In this document: piece after piece, positions 53,999 through 62,763 of the stretch
Numbering within the stretch: position 1 is the stretch's first letter
How the letters are laid out: each line of letters opens with the position of its first letter
Assembly (NCBI RefSeq): GCF_001570985.1
Contig: NZ_BCSS01000003.1
Coordinates: forward strand, 50,221-114,220
Length of the DNA stretch: 64,000 nucleotides
Source of the DNA: Janibacter limosus NBRC 16128
Lineage (GTDB): Bacteria; Actinomycetota; Actinomycetes; Actinomycetales; Dermatophilaceae
Reading direction: 5' to 3'
Notes under the pieces: generated by a model
Told to the model about the DNA's origin: nothing
The model's input: the letters and a program-made list of their open reading frames with translations, nothing else
Databases searched by the model: none
Program-made: the position numbers and the translations under genes

Positions 53999-54823
53999 AT
54001 GCGCATCACCGTCATCTCCGGTGGGATCACCGGAGCCCATTTCGTCCGCGGCCTCGTCGAGCACCTCGAGGACTCTCCCGATGAGACGGAGGTCACGGCG
54101 GTCGTCAACACCGGCGATGACATCTCGCTCTGGGGTCTGCGCGTGTGCCCGGACATCGACTCGCTCCTCACCCAGCTGTCGGATGACGCGTCAGGCGACT
54201 CCACGACGGTCGCCGACGAGCTGGCCTCCCTCGACGTGTACCCGCAGTGGTACCCGGTGAGCGACCGCGAGATGGCCACCCACCTCGCCCGCACCGCGTG
54301 GCTCGGTCAGGGAGCGACCCTCAGCGAGGTCTCCGCGCGCCTGGCCACACAGCGCGGACTCTCGACGCGTGGTGTCCGGCTGCTTCCCATGAGCGATGTC
54401 CCCGTCGAGACCCACGCGGTCCTCGAGAGCGAGCAGGAGCAGCAGGCAGTCCACGTCCAGCAGTGGCGACACGAGCTGGGCTCGCCCCCGGCGACCCGCT
54501 TCGTCGTCGCCGGCATGGATCGCGCAGTCGCCGCGCCGGGAGTGCTCGACGCCCTGCGCGAGACCGACCTCGTCCTCCTGGCTCCCGCCGACCCCGTCCT
54601 CGCGACCGGCATCGTCCTCGGCGTGCCCGGGGTACGTGACGCCCTCCGTGGCACCTCCGCCCCGATCGTCGGCATCACCCCCGAGCTCGACGACCTCGGC
54701 CCGTCGCTCGCGGCCGTCGGCCTCGACCCCACCGCCGCCGGCATCGCCTCGCTCTACCGCGACCTGCGCGTCACCTGGCTCGCCGCGGACGCCACCCCAG
54801 CCGACGTCCTCGCCTCGGTCTGA
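53999..54823 (+). CDS. CofD/FbiA-like F420 phosphotransferase family protein, short form
   Basis: 274 residues. The CofD fold is clear: a start MRITVISGGITGAHFVRGL (usual GGxGGA changed to GGITGA), VVNTGDDISLWGLRVCPDID, the DREMATHLAR segment, RLLPMSDVPVETHAV and LAPADPVLATGIVLGVPG. FbiA transfers a phosphoenolpyruvyl/lactyl group to Fo in F420 synthesis. Typical FbiA has about 330 residues; here roughly 55 C-terminal residues are missing, and no fbiB follows. It is therefore FbiA by family and synteny (Rv3261), but activity is less certain. Confidence 0.8.
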   Translation: MRITVISGGITGAHFVRGLVEHLEDSPDETEVTAVVNTGDDISLWGLRVCPDIDSLLTQLSDDASGDSTTVADELASLDVYPQWYPVSDREMATHLARTAWLGQGATLSEVSARLATQRGLSTRGVRLLPMSDVPVETHAVLESEQEQQAVHVQQWRHELGSPPATRFVVAGMDRAVAAPGVLDALRETDLVLLAPADPVLATGIVLGVPGVRDALRGTSAPIVGITPELDDLGPSLAAVGLDPTAAGIASLYRDLRVTWLAADATPADVLASV

Positions 54824-54879
54824 AGCACACAGCGTGGCCAGTTCTCGTCCGTCGCGGACGACGACCGGGGCGGCCCTAA

Positions 54880-54946
54880 GGACGAAGCCGGCGCGTCTCC
54901 CTCTGGCTCACGCCGGTCGACCAGCCGGCTTCGCCCATGAGTCGGG
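54880..54946 (+). repeat. hairpin repeat, copy 2 (putative fbiA terminator)
   Basis: GGACGAAGCC head, 10-bp stem CGAAGCCGGC/GCCGGCTTCG (54883-54892 and 54924-54933), 31-base loop, tail GCCCATGAGTCGGG. Head and tail are identical to copy 1 at 33753-33822 when both are read downstream of their genes. Confidence 0.65.
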
Positions 54947-55008
54947 CCACCCCGGTGTCGTCCGCTCCTTCAGCCAGCCGTCCGCTCCGTCGGTCAGGCC
55001 CGAGCGCG

Positions 55009-55935
55009 TCAGAACCGCGTCGGCAGGTGCGTCGGCAGGGACCGCCGCGGTCCGCGGCGCGGTCGGTGACCGGCGGTGGCCACGATGATGCGCTGCGCCC
55101 GGTACCGCTGCCCGGCGTAGGGCTCGAGCAGCTCGGCCATCCGGGCGTCGTCGCCGACCTCACCGTCGAGCGCCAGGGTCACGTCCTTGGCGACGTGGTA
55201 GTCGCCGAAGCTGGGCGAGTCGGGGTCCCCGAGGGCCCGCTGGGCGACCTCCGCGGCCGTCCAGACGCCGATGCCGGGCAGTGAGCGCATCCGCAGGTGG
55301 GCCTGCTCGAGGGACAGGTCCGCGCACTCGTCGAGGCGTCCTGCCACCCGCATGGTTGTGACGATGACGCGCGACCTGGCTCCGTCGACGCCGGCCCGCA
55401 GCCAGGCCCACGAGGGGATCTGCGTCCAGTGCGCGGGGCTGGGCGGGCAGACCAGGCCCCGTTCCTCGCCAGGCCCTGGTGCCGGCGTGCCGAAGCGGCG
55501 CACGAGCTGGCGCTGGCTGGAGAAGGCCTCTCGTCCGGTGACCTTCTGCTCCAGGACGGAGCAGACGAGCATCTGGGCCACGAGGCCGTTGGCCGGCACC
55601 CGCCAGCGGGCCATCCGCGGCCACCCGCGAGCGACGAGGTCGTGGTGCGGTGTGAAGCCGCTGGGATCATCGCGGGCACCGAGGAGGTCAGGCACCCGCT
55701 CCAGCATCCAGTCCGCGCCTGCTCCCCAGGCGGAGGCCCGGACATCGCTCCCTTCGTCATCGAGGTGCAGCGTCACGGGCCCCTGAGGCGTCGTCCAGGC
55801 GAACCACCACCCGTCGCGCGCCACCCGGCTCGTGGGATCCCCGCTCCCCCGGACGAAGGGGGCCAGCACCGGATCGAGGTCGACCGGGGACTCCGGTCGG
55901 TGGCGGCGGGTCCTGGCCCCTGGTTGCGTGCTCAC
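55009..55935 (-). CDS. DNA-3-methyladenine glycosylase 2-like (AlkA family) protein
   Basis: 308 residues. The helix-hairpin-helix SLPGIGVWTAAEVAQRALGD and the catalytic aspartate in SFGDYHVAKDVTLA place it in the HhH-GPD superfamily, AlkA branch, which removes alkylated bases from DNA. An N-terminal beta region (about 1-110) resembles the AlkA N-domain. Several lysines/arginines in ARSRVIVTTMRVA fit DNA contacts. GTG at 55935 is 41 bases from the divergent kinase-like gene. Stop is convergent with fbiA across the hairpin repeat. Confidence 0.85.
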   Translation of the reverse strand: MSTQPGARTRRHRPESPVDLDPVLAPFVRGSGDPTSRVARDGWWFAWTTPQGPVTLHLDDEGSDVRASAWGAGADWMLERVPDLLGARDDPSGFTPHHDLVARGWPRMARWRVPANGLVAQMLVCSVLEQKVTGREAFSSQRQLVRRFGTPAPGPGEERGLVCPPSPAHWTQIPSWAWLRAGVDGARSRVIVTTMRVAGRLDECADLSLEQAHLRMRSLPGIGVWTAAEVAQRALGDPDSPSFGDYHVAKDVTLALDGEVGDDARMAELLEPYAGQRYRAQRIIVATAGHRPRRGPRRSLPTHLPTRF

Positions 55936-55976
55936 GCCGACGATTGTGCCCGGCCGGGTGTTCTACGGTGACGACC

Positions 55977-56774
55977 ATGCGACCGAGCGAGCACGTCCTG
56001 GACATGTTTGCGGTGCCCGGGGACCTCGACCGCGTGCCGGGTGGGCAGGGCCACAGCGTCTGCGCCGGCGACCTCCTGCTCTCCCCCGGGCGCGACCCGG
56101 CGACCCAAGACGAGCTCAACCCGCGGCTCGCGCGACTCGCAGTCGATCTGGACACCCGGCCGGGGCGGGACCGCCGCGATTTGCGGATCGCCATGCCCGT
56201 CCCTGCACGCGACGGCAGCTGGGTCATCGACGGCTGGGGCGCCACCCGCTACGAGCCCGGGACCCGGCAGCTGACCGACCTGACGGCAGTGCGTGCCGTC
56301 GGGGCCGTCCTGCACGCTGAGCTGGCCCGGGCCGTGAGGTCCTGGACCGGCGGGCCACGCGAGGACCGCTGGGCCGCAGCGGAGCGCATCGCCTTCGACG
56401 AGGCCCCAGCACCCGACACGATGGAGCCGCTGCTCGCTGCTCTCGTCCAGGACCGGGAGGCGGCCCCTCTGGGCCCCGCGCAGCTCGTCCACGGCGACCT
56501 CGCGGGCAATGTCCTCATCGACCCGCATGGCGCTCCGGTGGTCGTCGACGTCTCCCCGTACTGGCGCCCGGCCTTGTGGGCCGATGCGGTCGTCGTCCTC
56601 GACTGCGTCATGGCGTGGGACGCGGACCCACACGTCCTGGACGAGTGGGTCGTCGGCGCCCGCCGTCAGGCCATGGTCCGGGCTGCGATCTTCCGCATCC
56701 TCAGCGACCAGCCGGCCGATGTCAGTGCCTACGAGCGCGTGCTGGAGCCACTCCTCGGGGACCCCCGTCCCTGA
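55977..56774 (+). CDS. TIGR02569-family kinase-like protein
   Basis: 265 residues matching the actinobacterial TIGR02569 family, distant relatives of aminoglycoside phosphotransferases. The start PSEHVLDMFAVPGDLDRVPG and the GQGHSVCAGDLLLSPG segment are family marks. The kinase-like catalytic loop reads LVHGDLAGNVLID and the metal loop VVVDVSPYWRP. Substrate unknown. ATG at 55977; convergent with the methyltransferase gene six bases downstream. Confidence 0.83.
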   Translation: MRPSEHVLDMFAVPGDLDRVPGGQGHSVCAGDLLLSPGRDPATQDELNPRLARLAVDLDTRPGRDRRDLRIAMPVPARDGSWVIDGWGATRYEPGTRQLTDLTAVRAVGAVLHAELARAVRSWTGGPREDRWAAAERIAFDEAPAPDTMEPLLAALVQDREAAPLGPAQLVHGDLAGNVLIDPHGAPVVVDVSPYWRPALWADAVVVLDCVMAWDADPHVLDEWVVGARRQAMVRAAIFRILSDQPADVSAYERVLEPLLGDPRP

Positions 56775-56780
56775 CCGACG

Positions 56781-57629
56781 TCAGCGCTTGCGGAAGGTCA
56801 GCAGGATGAAGGTGTAGTCGAGGTCGACCCGACCCCAGTGGACGGGGCGTTCCGTGTGCGCGAGGGTCTCGTCGTCGAGGGTGCCGACGAGCTCGAGGCC
56901 GTGGCGGTCGGCCATCGCCACGAGGTCACGGATCTCCTGGGGGGAGAAGATGTGCACCTGGGACCCGTAGATGACCTTGCCCGTCGTGTCTGGCGGATCC
57001 TGGTCGTAGTCGGTGGAGACGGCGAGGACGCCTCCGGGGCGCAGCAGTCGCGCCGACTCCGCGACGAAGCCCTCGAGCGGGACCCCGTGCTCGATGACCG
57101 ACATGCAGGTGATGGCGTCGAGGTGACCGGTCGGCAAGCCGGTGTCGGTGACATCGCCGTACTGGAAGACGACGCCGTCGCGCGTGACCTGCGACCCGAA
57201 CTCGAGGTTGATGCCGATGAGCGACCCCGGGGCCGCGCCGAAGCCGTAGAGACGCAGCCACGGCAGCACGGGCGAGTACCGCGCACTTCCGGCGTCCATG
57301 ATGCGTGCGCTGCGGGTCCCGTCGTCGACGAGATCGAGGACGGCGCCAACGGCCCCGAGGGCGTCCCAGTTCTTGGGGAGGTCACGGTGGAGCGGGAGGC
57401 GCAGGCGCTTGGCCTCGTCGGTGGCGCGACGCCAGGTGGCCGTGTCGGTGAGCACCGCCGTCGGCGAGACGCTCGTCGGGGCGGGACGCTCCCCCTTCGT
57501 CCGGGTCTCGACGCGACGCTGGACGGCGACCCGGCCCCACAGGAGGTACTCGGCACCGCGCTTGGCGACGGCCAGGAGCCGTCCGCCCGGAGGCGCCGCG
57601 ACCTGGCTGGAGGAGGTGGAGTCAGACAT
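56781..57629 (-). CDS. class I SAM-dependent methyltransferase
   Basis: 282 residues. Motif I is ARIMDAGSARYSP, an unusual form of the glycine-rich loop; motif II is VVFQYGDVTDTGLP with the acidic residue; TCMSVIEHGVPLEGFV and RLLRPGGVLAVSTDYD are motifs III/IV of Methyltransf_11. It is the last gene of a minus-strand envelope group with a flippase-like protein and a glycosyltransferase fusion. Its domain is paralogous to the C-terminal domain of that fusion (WDALGAV and WAALGAL segments align). Substrate probably a glycan or lipid; inference. Confidence 0.82.
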   Translation of the reverse strand: MSDSTSSSQVAAPPGGRLLAVAKRGAEYLLWGRVAVQRRVETRTKGERPAPTSVSPTAVLTDTATWRRATDEAKRLRLPLHRDLPKNWDALGAVGAVLDLVDDGTRSARIMDAGSARYSPVLPWLRLYGFGAAPGSLIGINLEFGSQVTRDGVVFQYGDVTDTGLPTGHLDAITCMSVIEHGVPLEGFVAESARLLRPGGVLAVSTDYDQDPPDTTGKVIYGSQVHIFSPQEIRDLVAMADRHGLELVGTLDDETLAHTERPVHWGRVDLDYTFILLTFRKR

Positions 57630-57640
57630 GGGAGGACACC

Positions 57641-58648
57641 TTACGAGGAGGGGGCGGGGTCGAGGTCCGGCGTGTCATCACCGGGCAGCAAGTGGTGCGA
57701 CTTGGCCCAGAGCCAGCCGATGGCCGCCCAGACGACGTCGGCGAGGACGGTGAGGAAGCGGGCGACGACCACGACGGCGGTCGCGGCCGAGAGCGGCATC
57801 TGCGTGGTGAGGAGCAGGACCATGACGCCGTCCCGCACACCCACGCCAGCCGGCACGACGATGCTGAACATGCCGATACCGGCGGCCAGGAGATAACCAG
57901 AGACCGCGACGAGCAGGAGCCTTGAGACATCAGCATCGTCGGGTGCGACATTGCGGGCCATGACCCACACCGACAGGCCGCCCACGAGCCATGACAGCAA
58001 GAACCACAGGCTGGACAGGCCGACCGCTGCAGGCGTGAGGGCGTGGTCCAGGGGTTCGCGGCCGAGCACCCGTAGCAGTGTGCGGATGCCCCAGTTGAGC
58101 ACCGGCGGCCAGAGCAGGACGCCGAGCACCGCGATGATGAGCAGCAGCGACCACCAGGGGATGACGGTGTCACCGCGCGTGAGCAGCACGGGCAGTGCCG
58201 GCAGGCCGGCGATCATCCCGGTGAGCGCCGAGAGCGCGATGCACAGCAGCCCGACGACCGCGCTGCGCCGGCGCGGCACGCCGAGCTTGGCGGCCATCTC
58301 GGTCTGGACGACGACCGACCAGACCGATCCGGGCAGGTACTTGCCCAGCTGCCCGACGAAGAAGACACCGCTCGCCGGGGCGATGTGCAGGCGGGAGCCG
58401 AGGTCCGCGAGCAGGACGCGCCACCCGAGGACGGTGAAGAAGGGCGACATCAGCGCGAAGGCCGTGGCCGCGAGCAAGGTGACCGGTCCGAGCCGGCCCA
58501 GGTCCTCGCGGACCTCTGCCCAGTTGCTCCACAGCGCGATGCCGACCGCGACGAGGACGACGACGAGGAAGCCGATGCGCAGCACGTCGAGCACACGCTT
58601 GCGGCCGCTCGGCCGGGACGGCAGCGTGCCCGTCTCCGTCGTGCTCAT
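57641..58648 (-). CDS. lysylphosphatidylglycerol synthase-type (UPF0104) membrane protein
   Basis: 335 residues with about eight membrane helices. Pattern and the segments GQLGKYLPGSVWSVVVQTEM and AAGIGMFSIVVPAGVGVRDG (the PGGxGxxE-like loop) match the LPG_synthase_TM/flippase-like family, often linked to glycolipid export or synthesis. No cytoplasmic aminoacyl-transferase domain is present. ATG at 58648 overlaps the glycosyltransferase stop in ATGA. Twelve bases separate it from the methyltransferase start. A role in flipping the lipid-linked product is inference. Confidence 0.8.
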   Translation of the reverse strand: MSTTETGTLPSRPSGRKRVLDVLRIGFLVVVLVAVGIALWSNWAEVREDLGRLGPVTLLAATAFALMSPFFTVLGWRVLLADLGSRLHIAPASGVFFVGQLGKYLPGSVWSVVVQTEMAAKLGVPRRRSAVVGLLCIALSALTGMIAGLPALPVLLTRGDTVIPWWSLLLIIAVLGVLLWPPVLNWGIRTLLRVLGREPLDHALTPAAVGLSSLWFLLSWLVGGLSVWVMARNVAPDDADVSRLLLVAVSGYLLAAGIGMFSIVVPAGVGVRDGVMVLLLTTQMPLSAATAVVVVARFLTVLADVVWAAIGWLWAKSHHLLPGDDTPDLDPAPSS

Positions 58649-60546
58649 CGGCGCCGCAGGGTCAGCCGGACGAGGGCGTGAGCCGCGTCCGGGTCGGAGG
58701 TGACCCGGGACGCGTGTCGCAGCCGCGCGGTGAGGTCACCGTCCACGTCACCGACGAGGTCCAAGCCTGCTTCGGCAGCTCGCGCGATGACGGCCCGCAG
58801 GTCGGCCGCTCCCCCGATGGCATCGCCGGTGTCGCCACCGATGGGCAGCGTCAGGCAGAGCAGGCCGCCGGCACGCAGCGCCCACCCCGCCTGGGTGAGG
58901 GTCTCGTCGACGTCCGTGGCGCTGGCGTCGTCGGGGTGCAGCCGGGTGACGAAGTCCAGGGTCGCGGTGTCCACGTCGAGCAGCGTCATGGACGAGCGGG
59001 CGCCGGTCAGCTCGACCTCCACGGGTGCGTAGCCAGCCGCCCGCGCCCACCGACCGAAGGGGGAACCGCCCCCGGACGCATCGATGATCAGGGCCTCGCG
59101 ACGCCCCTGGTCCCGCATGCTGACGAGCACCTCGAGGGCGCCGAGGGCTGCCCACTCCGTGATCTCGTCGCTGCCACGGGGCAGGCCGATCTCGCGCGCG
59201 GCCTCGCGGGCCGCTCGCGCGTCGTCGTCGTGGGCCAGGACATCGGTCGCCCGCACCCAGGACGGGAAGTCCGACCGATCGAGATCGAGTCGGGGGCGTC
59301 GTCGGGCGCGGGCGAGCCGGACGAAGGTCGCGAGGTCCTCCGCGCGGTCGGCGACCCGACCGAGCCGGGAGCGGCGACGCACGGGCGCGGGGAGGGTGGG
59401 GTCGGCGATCGCGTCAGGTGAGCTGAGCGCCTCGAGGGTGCCGACATAGCGAGCCCACGGTGCCTGCAGGTCCGGTGGCGTGACTCCGGCGCGGATGCGA
59501 GCGACCTCGGCCGGATCGACCAGCCGCTGGAGCACCTGGACGATCGCGTCCTCGTCCTCGGGCGGCACGAGGTAGCCGTCCTGGTCGTCGCGCACCTGAT
59601 CGCCGAAGGTCCCCACGTCGGAGGCCAGGACCGCGAGGCCGTGCTGGTGTGCGAGCAGGACATTTTGGCTCGCAGTCGCGCTGCGATAGGTCAGGGAGAG
59701 CACGTCGTGCTGGGCCAGCAGCGGAGCGATCCGCTCGGCCGGGACGTAGCCACTGTGGATCTGCACGCGGCCGCGCAGGTCACGGTGCTCGGCGAGCCGG
59801 CGGATCTCGTCACCGGCGTCGCCCCAGATCTCCCCGGCCACCGTGAGGGTCACGTCGGGCACGCGCATCATCGCGCGCAGGAGCACGTCGATCCCCTTGT
59901 ACCCACGCACCAGGCCGAGCGCGAGGAGTCGTGCCGGACCGTGGTGGTCACGGCGCCCGACGGGGTCGCCACCCGGCAGGTGAGGCGGCAGGTCCGTGAC
60001 GACGACGTGCTCGGCATCGAGCTCGCGCGCCAGGCGCGACTGCTCCGCGGAGTGGACGACGACCGCATCGACGCGGCGGAAGAAGGTGCGCATCAGCGCT
60101 GCATCGCCCGGGTGCGGCTCGTGCGGCAGGACGTTGTGGGCGATGACGACACTGCGGGGACCGCGACCGGTCATGGCCGTGCGCCCCACTCCAGCAGCGC
60201 GCAGCAAGGTCAGGTGGAGCGGCACGACGGGCGGGATGACGTGGACGACGATGATCAGGTCCACGTCACGCAGCCTGCGCCCCGCGCGCACGAGCGAGTC
60301 CGGGCGGGCCCACGACAGCGCCCGCACGGTGCGGGGGAAGGGGGGGACGTCCGGGTCGCCGGAGCTGGGCACCGACTGCTCCCCCGGGTAGAAGAAGCTC
60401 GGGTAGAGATGGCTCCACGAGACGAGGGTGACGTCGTGGCCCGCTGCTTCGAGCTCGTGCGCGAGCGTCGTGGTGTGCGAGGCGACGCCGCCCTTGTAGG
60501 GGTGGGTCGGCCCGACGACGGCGATCTTCAACGAGGCGTCACTCAT
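58645..60546 (-). CDS. GT4 glycosyltransferase fused to a methyltransferase-like domain
   Basis: 633 residues. The N-terminal half (about 1-375) is a GT-B glycosyltransferase of family 4 (PTHPYKGGVASHTTTLAHEL, GLVRGYKGIDVLLRAM, and SLTYRSATASQNVLLAHQHG with the nucleotide-sugar Glu-type region). The C-terminal part (about 440-633) is methyltransferase-like, with the loop IIDASGGGSPFGRWARAAG and a late GGLLCLTLPIGGD. That domain resembles the separate methyltransferase at 56781-57629, so it is probably a duplication and fusion. Overlaps the flippase-like gene by four bases. A 14-codon open frame overlaps its start. Confidence 0.82.
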   Translation of the reverse strand: MSDASLKIAVVGPTHPYKGGVASHTTTLAHELEAAGHDVTLVSWSHLYPSFFYPGEQSVPSSGDPDVPPFPRTVRALSWARPDSLVRAGRRLRDVDLIIVVHVIPPVVPLHLTLLRAAGVGRTAMTGRGPRSVVIAHNVLPHEPHPGDAALMRTFFRRVDAVVVHSAEQSRLARELDAEHVVVTDLPPHLPGGDPVGRRDHHGPARLLALGLVRGYKGIDVLLRAMMRVPDVTLTVAGEIWGDAGDEIRRLAEHRDLRGRVQIHSGYVPAERIAPLLAQHDVLSLTYRSATASQNVLLAHQHGLAVLASDVGTFGDQVRDDQDGYLVPPEDEDAIVQVLQRLVDPAEVARIRAGVTPPDLQAPWARYVGTLEALSSPDAIADPTLPAPVRRRSRLGRVADRAEDLATFVRLARARRRPRLDLDRSDFPSWVRATDVLAHDDDARAAREAAREIGLPRGSDEITEWAALGALEVLVSMRDQGRREALIIDASGGGSPFGRWARAAGYAPVEVELTGARSSMTLLDVDTATLDFVTRLHPDDASATDVDETLTQAGWALRAGGLLCLTLPIGGDTGDAIGGAADLRAVIARAAEAGLDLVGDVDGDLTARLRHASRVTSDPDAAHALVRLTLRRR

Positions 60547-60583
60547 CAGGGAAGGTCGGCTCGGTGTCGTAGTACTCGCTCAT
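60539..60583 (-). CDS. possible 14-codon leader peptide
   Basis: ATG at 60583 opens MSEYYDTEPTFPDE and stop; its TGA lies just inside the start of the glycosyltransferase gene (ATG at 60546). No clear Shine-Dalgarno precedes it. It may be a coupling leader, or chance. Low confidence. Confidence 0.3.
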   Translation of the reverse strand: MSEYYDTEPTFPDE

Positions 60584-60611
60584 CTCGGGGAAGCCTATGC
60601 GACCGGTCGGG

Positions 60612-62723
60612 TCATCGCGGGACGCGACCCGTCCACACGACCAGGCGGAGCGGGTCCAGCCTCTCGGGCCTCTCGGTGAGGGCATGAGGGTCCTCCATCA
60701 GCTCGGTGTCGAGGACGACGCGCACGTCGGTGGCGCCCAGATCCTGCAGTGTCTGCGGCTCGCGGTGGGCCACGAGGAGCACCCGCCCTCCGCGCTCCCT
60801 GACCCGGTCATCGAGCCGACGTGCGGCCGCGAGGACCTGGTCCGGGTCGTCGCGCAGCCGCCCTGTCGTCGCGATGGCCGGCACCCCACACATGCCGCGG
60901 GTGATCTGGGTCCAGTGGTTGACCGCCCAGTCGTCCACGGCGAGGACGACGTCCCCGCGCTCGAGCGACTCGCAGTACGTCGCCGCCGCAGCCAGCCCGC
61001 CGGCCTCCACCCGCTCTGCTCGATGGGGCCAGGTGGCCAGCGCGGTCGGGATGGCTGTCACCGCCAGGAGGACGACGAGGACAGACGCCCCCGCTGAGGC
61101 CCCCCATCGCCCACGAGCCCGACCGCCGGCCCACCAGGCAGCGGCAACGCACAGGACGAGCGCCAGGGGGAGGGCGATGAGCAGTCGGCGGTCGGCCCAC
61201 GGATGGTCGGGTGTGATCCCGGGACGCACGAGGGTCAGCAGGGTCGACCCCGTGGTGACGAACAGCGCCGCGCCCCATGCCGGGAGGACGTCTCCATTCG
61301 TCCACCAGGTCCCGAGACGATGCGCCAGCACTGCCAGCGCCACGAGGGCGATGACCAGGGCGGCCGGGCCGATCCACCACGAGAGCCAGTCGACGGAGTC
61401 CTCCGCATAGGTCCGGCCGCCGTCGATGGGCAGCCCCAGCTCGGCCTGCATGCGGGCGACGTACATCGCGCCCGGGTCCCGCGGGTCCTGCCGGGTCGTG
61501 AGGAAGAGCGGCCGCAGGGCCAGGAGCACACCGACGACGACCACTCCCCCGGCCAGGACCGCCGGGATGCGCGCAGTGACCCACGCCGGCAGGGACCAGC
61601 CGGCGCGCGCTCGGCGCAGCAACCACCACGAGACCAACGACATCGCCAGCACCAGGCCGACGAGCGGGACGAGCGAACCGCCGATCTCGCCGAGGTACCG
61701 CCAGCTCATGACGCCGGCCACCGCGAAACCCGCGAGGGTCGTGCCGATCGAGCCAAGGAGCAGGGGCCATGCCCACTGCCTCCCGCGGGCCAGCAGCAGC
61801 GCTGCGACAGGGATGAGCAGCATCGTCTCGCGGAGCGCGTCGATGCGCACGATCGCGGTTCCCCCGATGAGAACGCCCGCGACCAACGCCGCCCCACGCA
61901 GCCGCGCCGGAGAGGCATCCGCGTGGTCACCGTCGGCCGTGTCCTCGGCTGCTCGCACGAGCAGGGTCAGGGCGAGGAACCCTGCCGCGAGGGTGAGTCC
62001 GGCCAGGGGTTCGGAGTAGGTCGACCGCGCGGTGTGCAGCCACGGGAAGCAGGCACCGACGAGCAGAGCGGCCGGCGCCGCTGCCCATGGGCCGACGACG
62101 CGAGCCACGAGCAGGCCGATCGCGAGCAACCCCAGCCCGCCCAGGACGGCCGGAGCCCACAGGGTCGCGGTCGCCCCGCCAGCCCACCAGGGCAGCGAGT
62201 AGACCAGCGCCGGGCCGGGCATGAACTGCGGCTGCACCGACGGATCCGCGGGCGACCCGATCTCGTAGAAGGCCGGCGCCTCGAGCGTCAGTCCCTCCTC
62301 GGCGAGTGTCTCCGGCCCGCCGATCGACTCCGCGGGGACGGACACGGGACGGCTGCCGGTCTCGGCCAGGTAGATCGTTGCCTGCAGGTAGCTCGCGGAG
62401 TCCCGACGCGGCAGGACCTGCTCCGAGTGCGTGACACCGGTCCACACCGTCACCGCGAGCACGCCGACGACGAGGGCACCTGCGGCCACAGGACCCAGGG
62501 GGCGACCAGCCGGCCTGGGCAGTCGGCCGGAGAGGCGCACCGCGATGGCCGCGGTGACGAGTGCCGTCGTGAAGCCCACGACCGGGATCCAGGCGCCGAG
62601 CCAGGCGATGACGGAGCCGACAAAACCGAGGAGGATCACCCACAGGGCGACTGCGACCACGGCCCGCTCGAGCAGGGGCGCACGGTCTGGACGCTCGGCG
62701 TTCGGGGTCTCCACGGCGCCCAC
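60612..62723 (-). CDS. multi-TM membrane glycosyltransferase (GT39/GT-C-like)
   Basis: About 703 residues with roughly twelve membrane helices. An early loop with HSEQVLPRRDSASYLQATIY recalls the conserved acidic loop of GT-C enzymes that use polyprenyl-phosphate sugars, here DS after RR. The C-terminal domain is soluble and cytoplasmic or exported (GDVVLAVDDWAVNHWTQITR, then a tail with ATDVRVVLDTELM). Start is uncertain between GTG 62723 and GTG 62714. It heads the minus-strand glycan group and diverges from the TIGR03089 gene. Product and sugar unknown. Confidence 0.77.
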   Translation of the reverse strand: MGAVETPNAERPDRAPLLERAVVAVALWVILLGFVGSVIAWLGAWIPVVGFTTALVTAAIAVRLSGRLPRPAGRPLGPVAAGALVVGVLAVTVWTGVTHSEQVLPRRDSASYLQATIYLAETGSRPVSVPAESIGGPETLAEEGLTLEAPAFYEIGSPADPSVQPQFMPGPALVYSLPWWAGGATATLWAPAVLGGLGLLAIGLLVARVVGPWAAAPAALLVGACFPWLHTARSTYSEPLAGLTLAAGFLALTLLVRAAEDTADGDHADASPARLRGAALVAGVLIGGTAIVRIDALRETMLLIPVAALLLARGRQWAWPLLLGSIGTTLAGFAVAGVMSWRYLGEIGGSLVPLVGLVLAMSLVSWWLLRRARAGWSLPAWVTARIPAVLAGGVVVVGVLLALRPLFLTTRQDPRDPGAMYVARMQAELGLPIDGGRTYAEDSVDWLSWWIGPAALVIALVALAVLAHRLGTWWTNGDVLPAWGAALFVTTGSTLLTLVRPGITPDHPWADRRLLIALPLALVLCVAAAWWAGGRARGRWGASAGASVLVVLLAVTAIPTALATWPHRAERVEAGGLAAAATYCESLERGDVVLAVDDWAVNHWTQITRGMCGVPAIATTGRLRDDPDQVLAAARRLDDRVRERGGRVLLVAHREPQTLQDLGATDVRVVLDTELMEDPHALTERPERLDPLRLVVWTGRVPR

Positions 62724-62763
62724 GCTAACCGCCGCCAGCCCCTGCCCTTCGTAGGCTGGCCCC

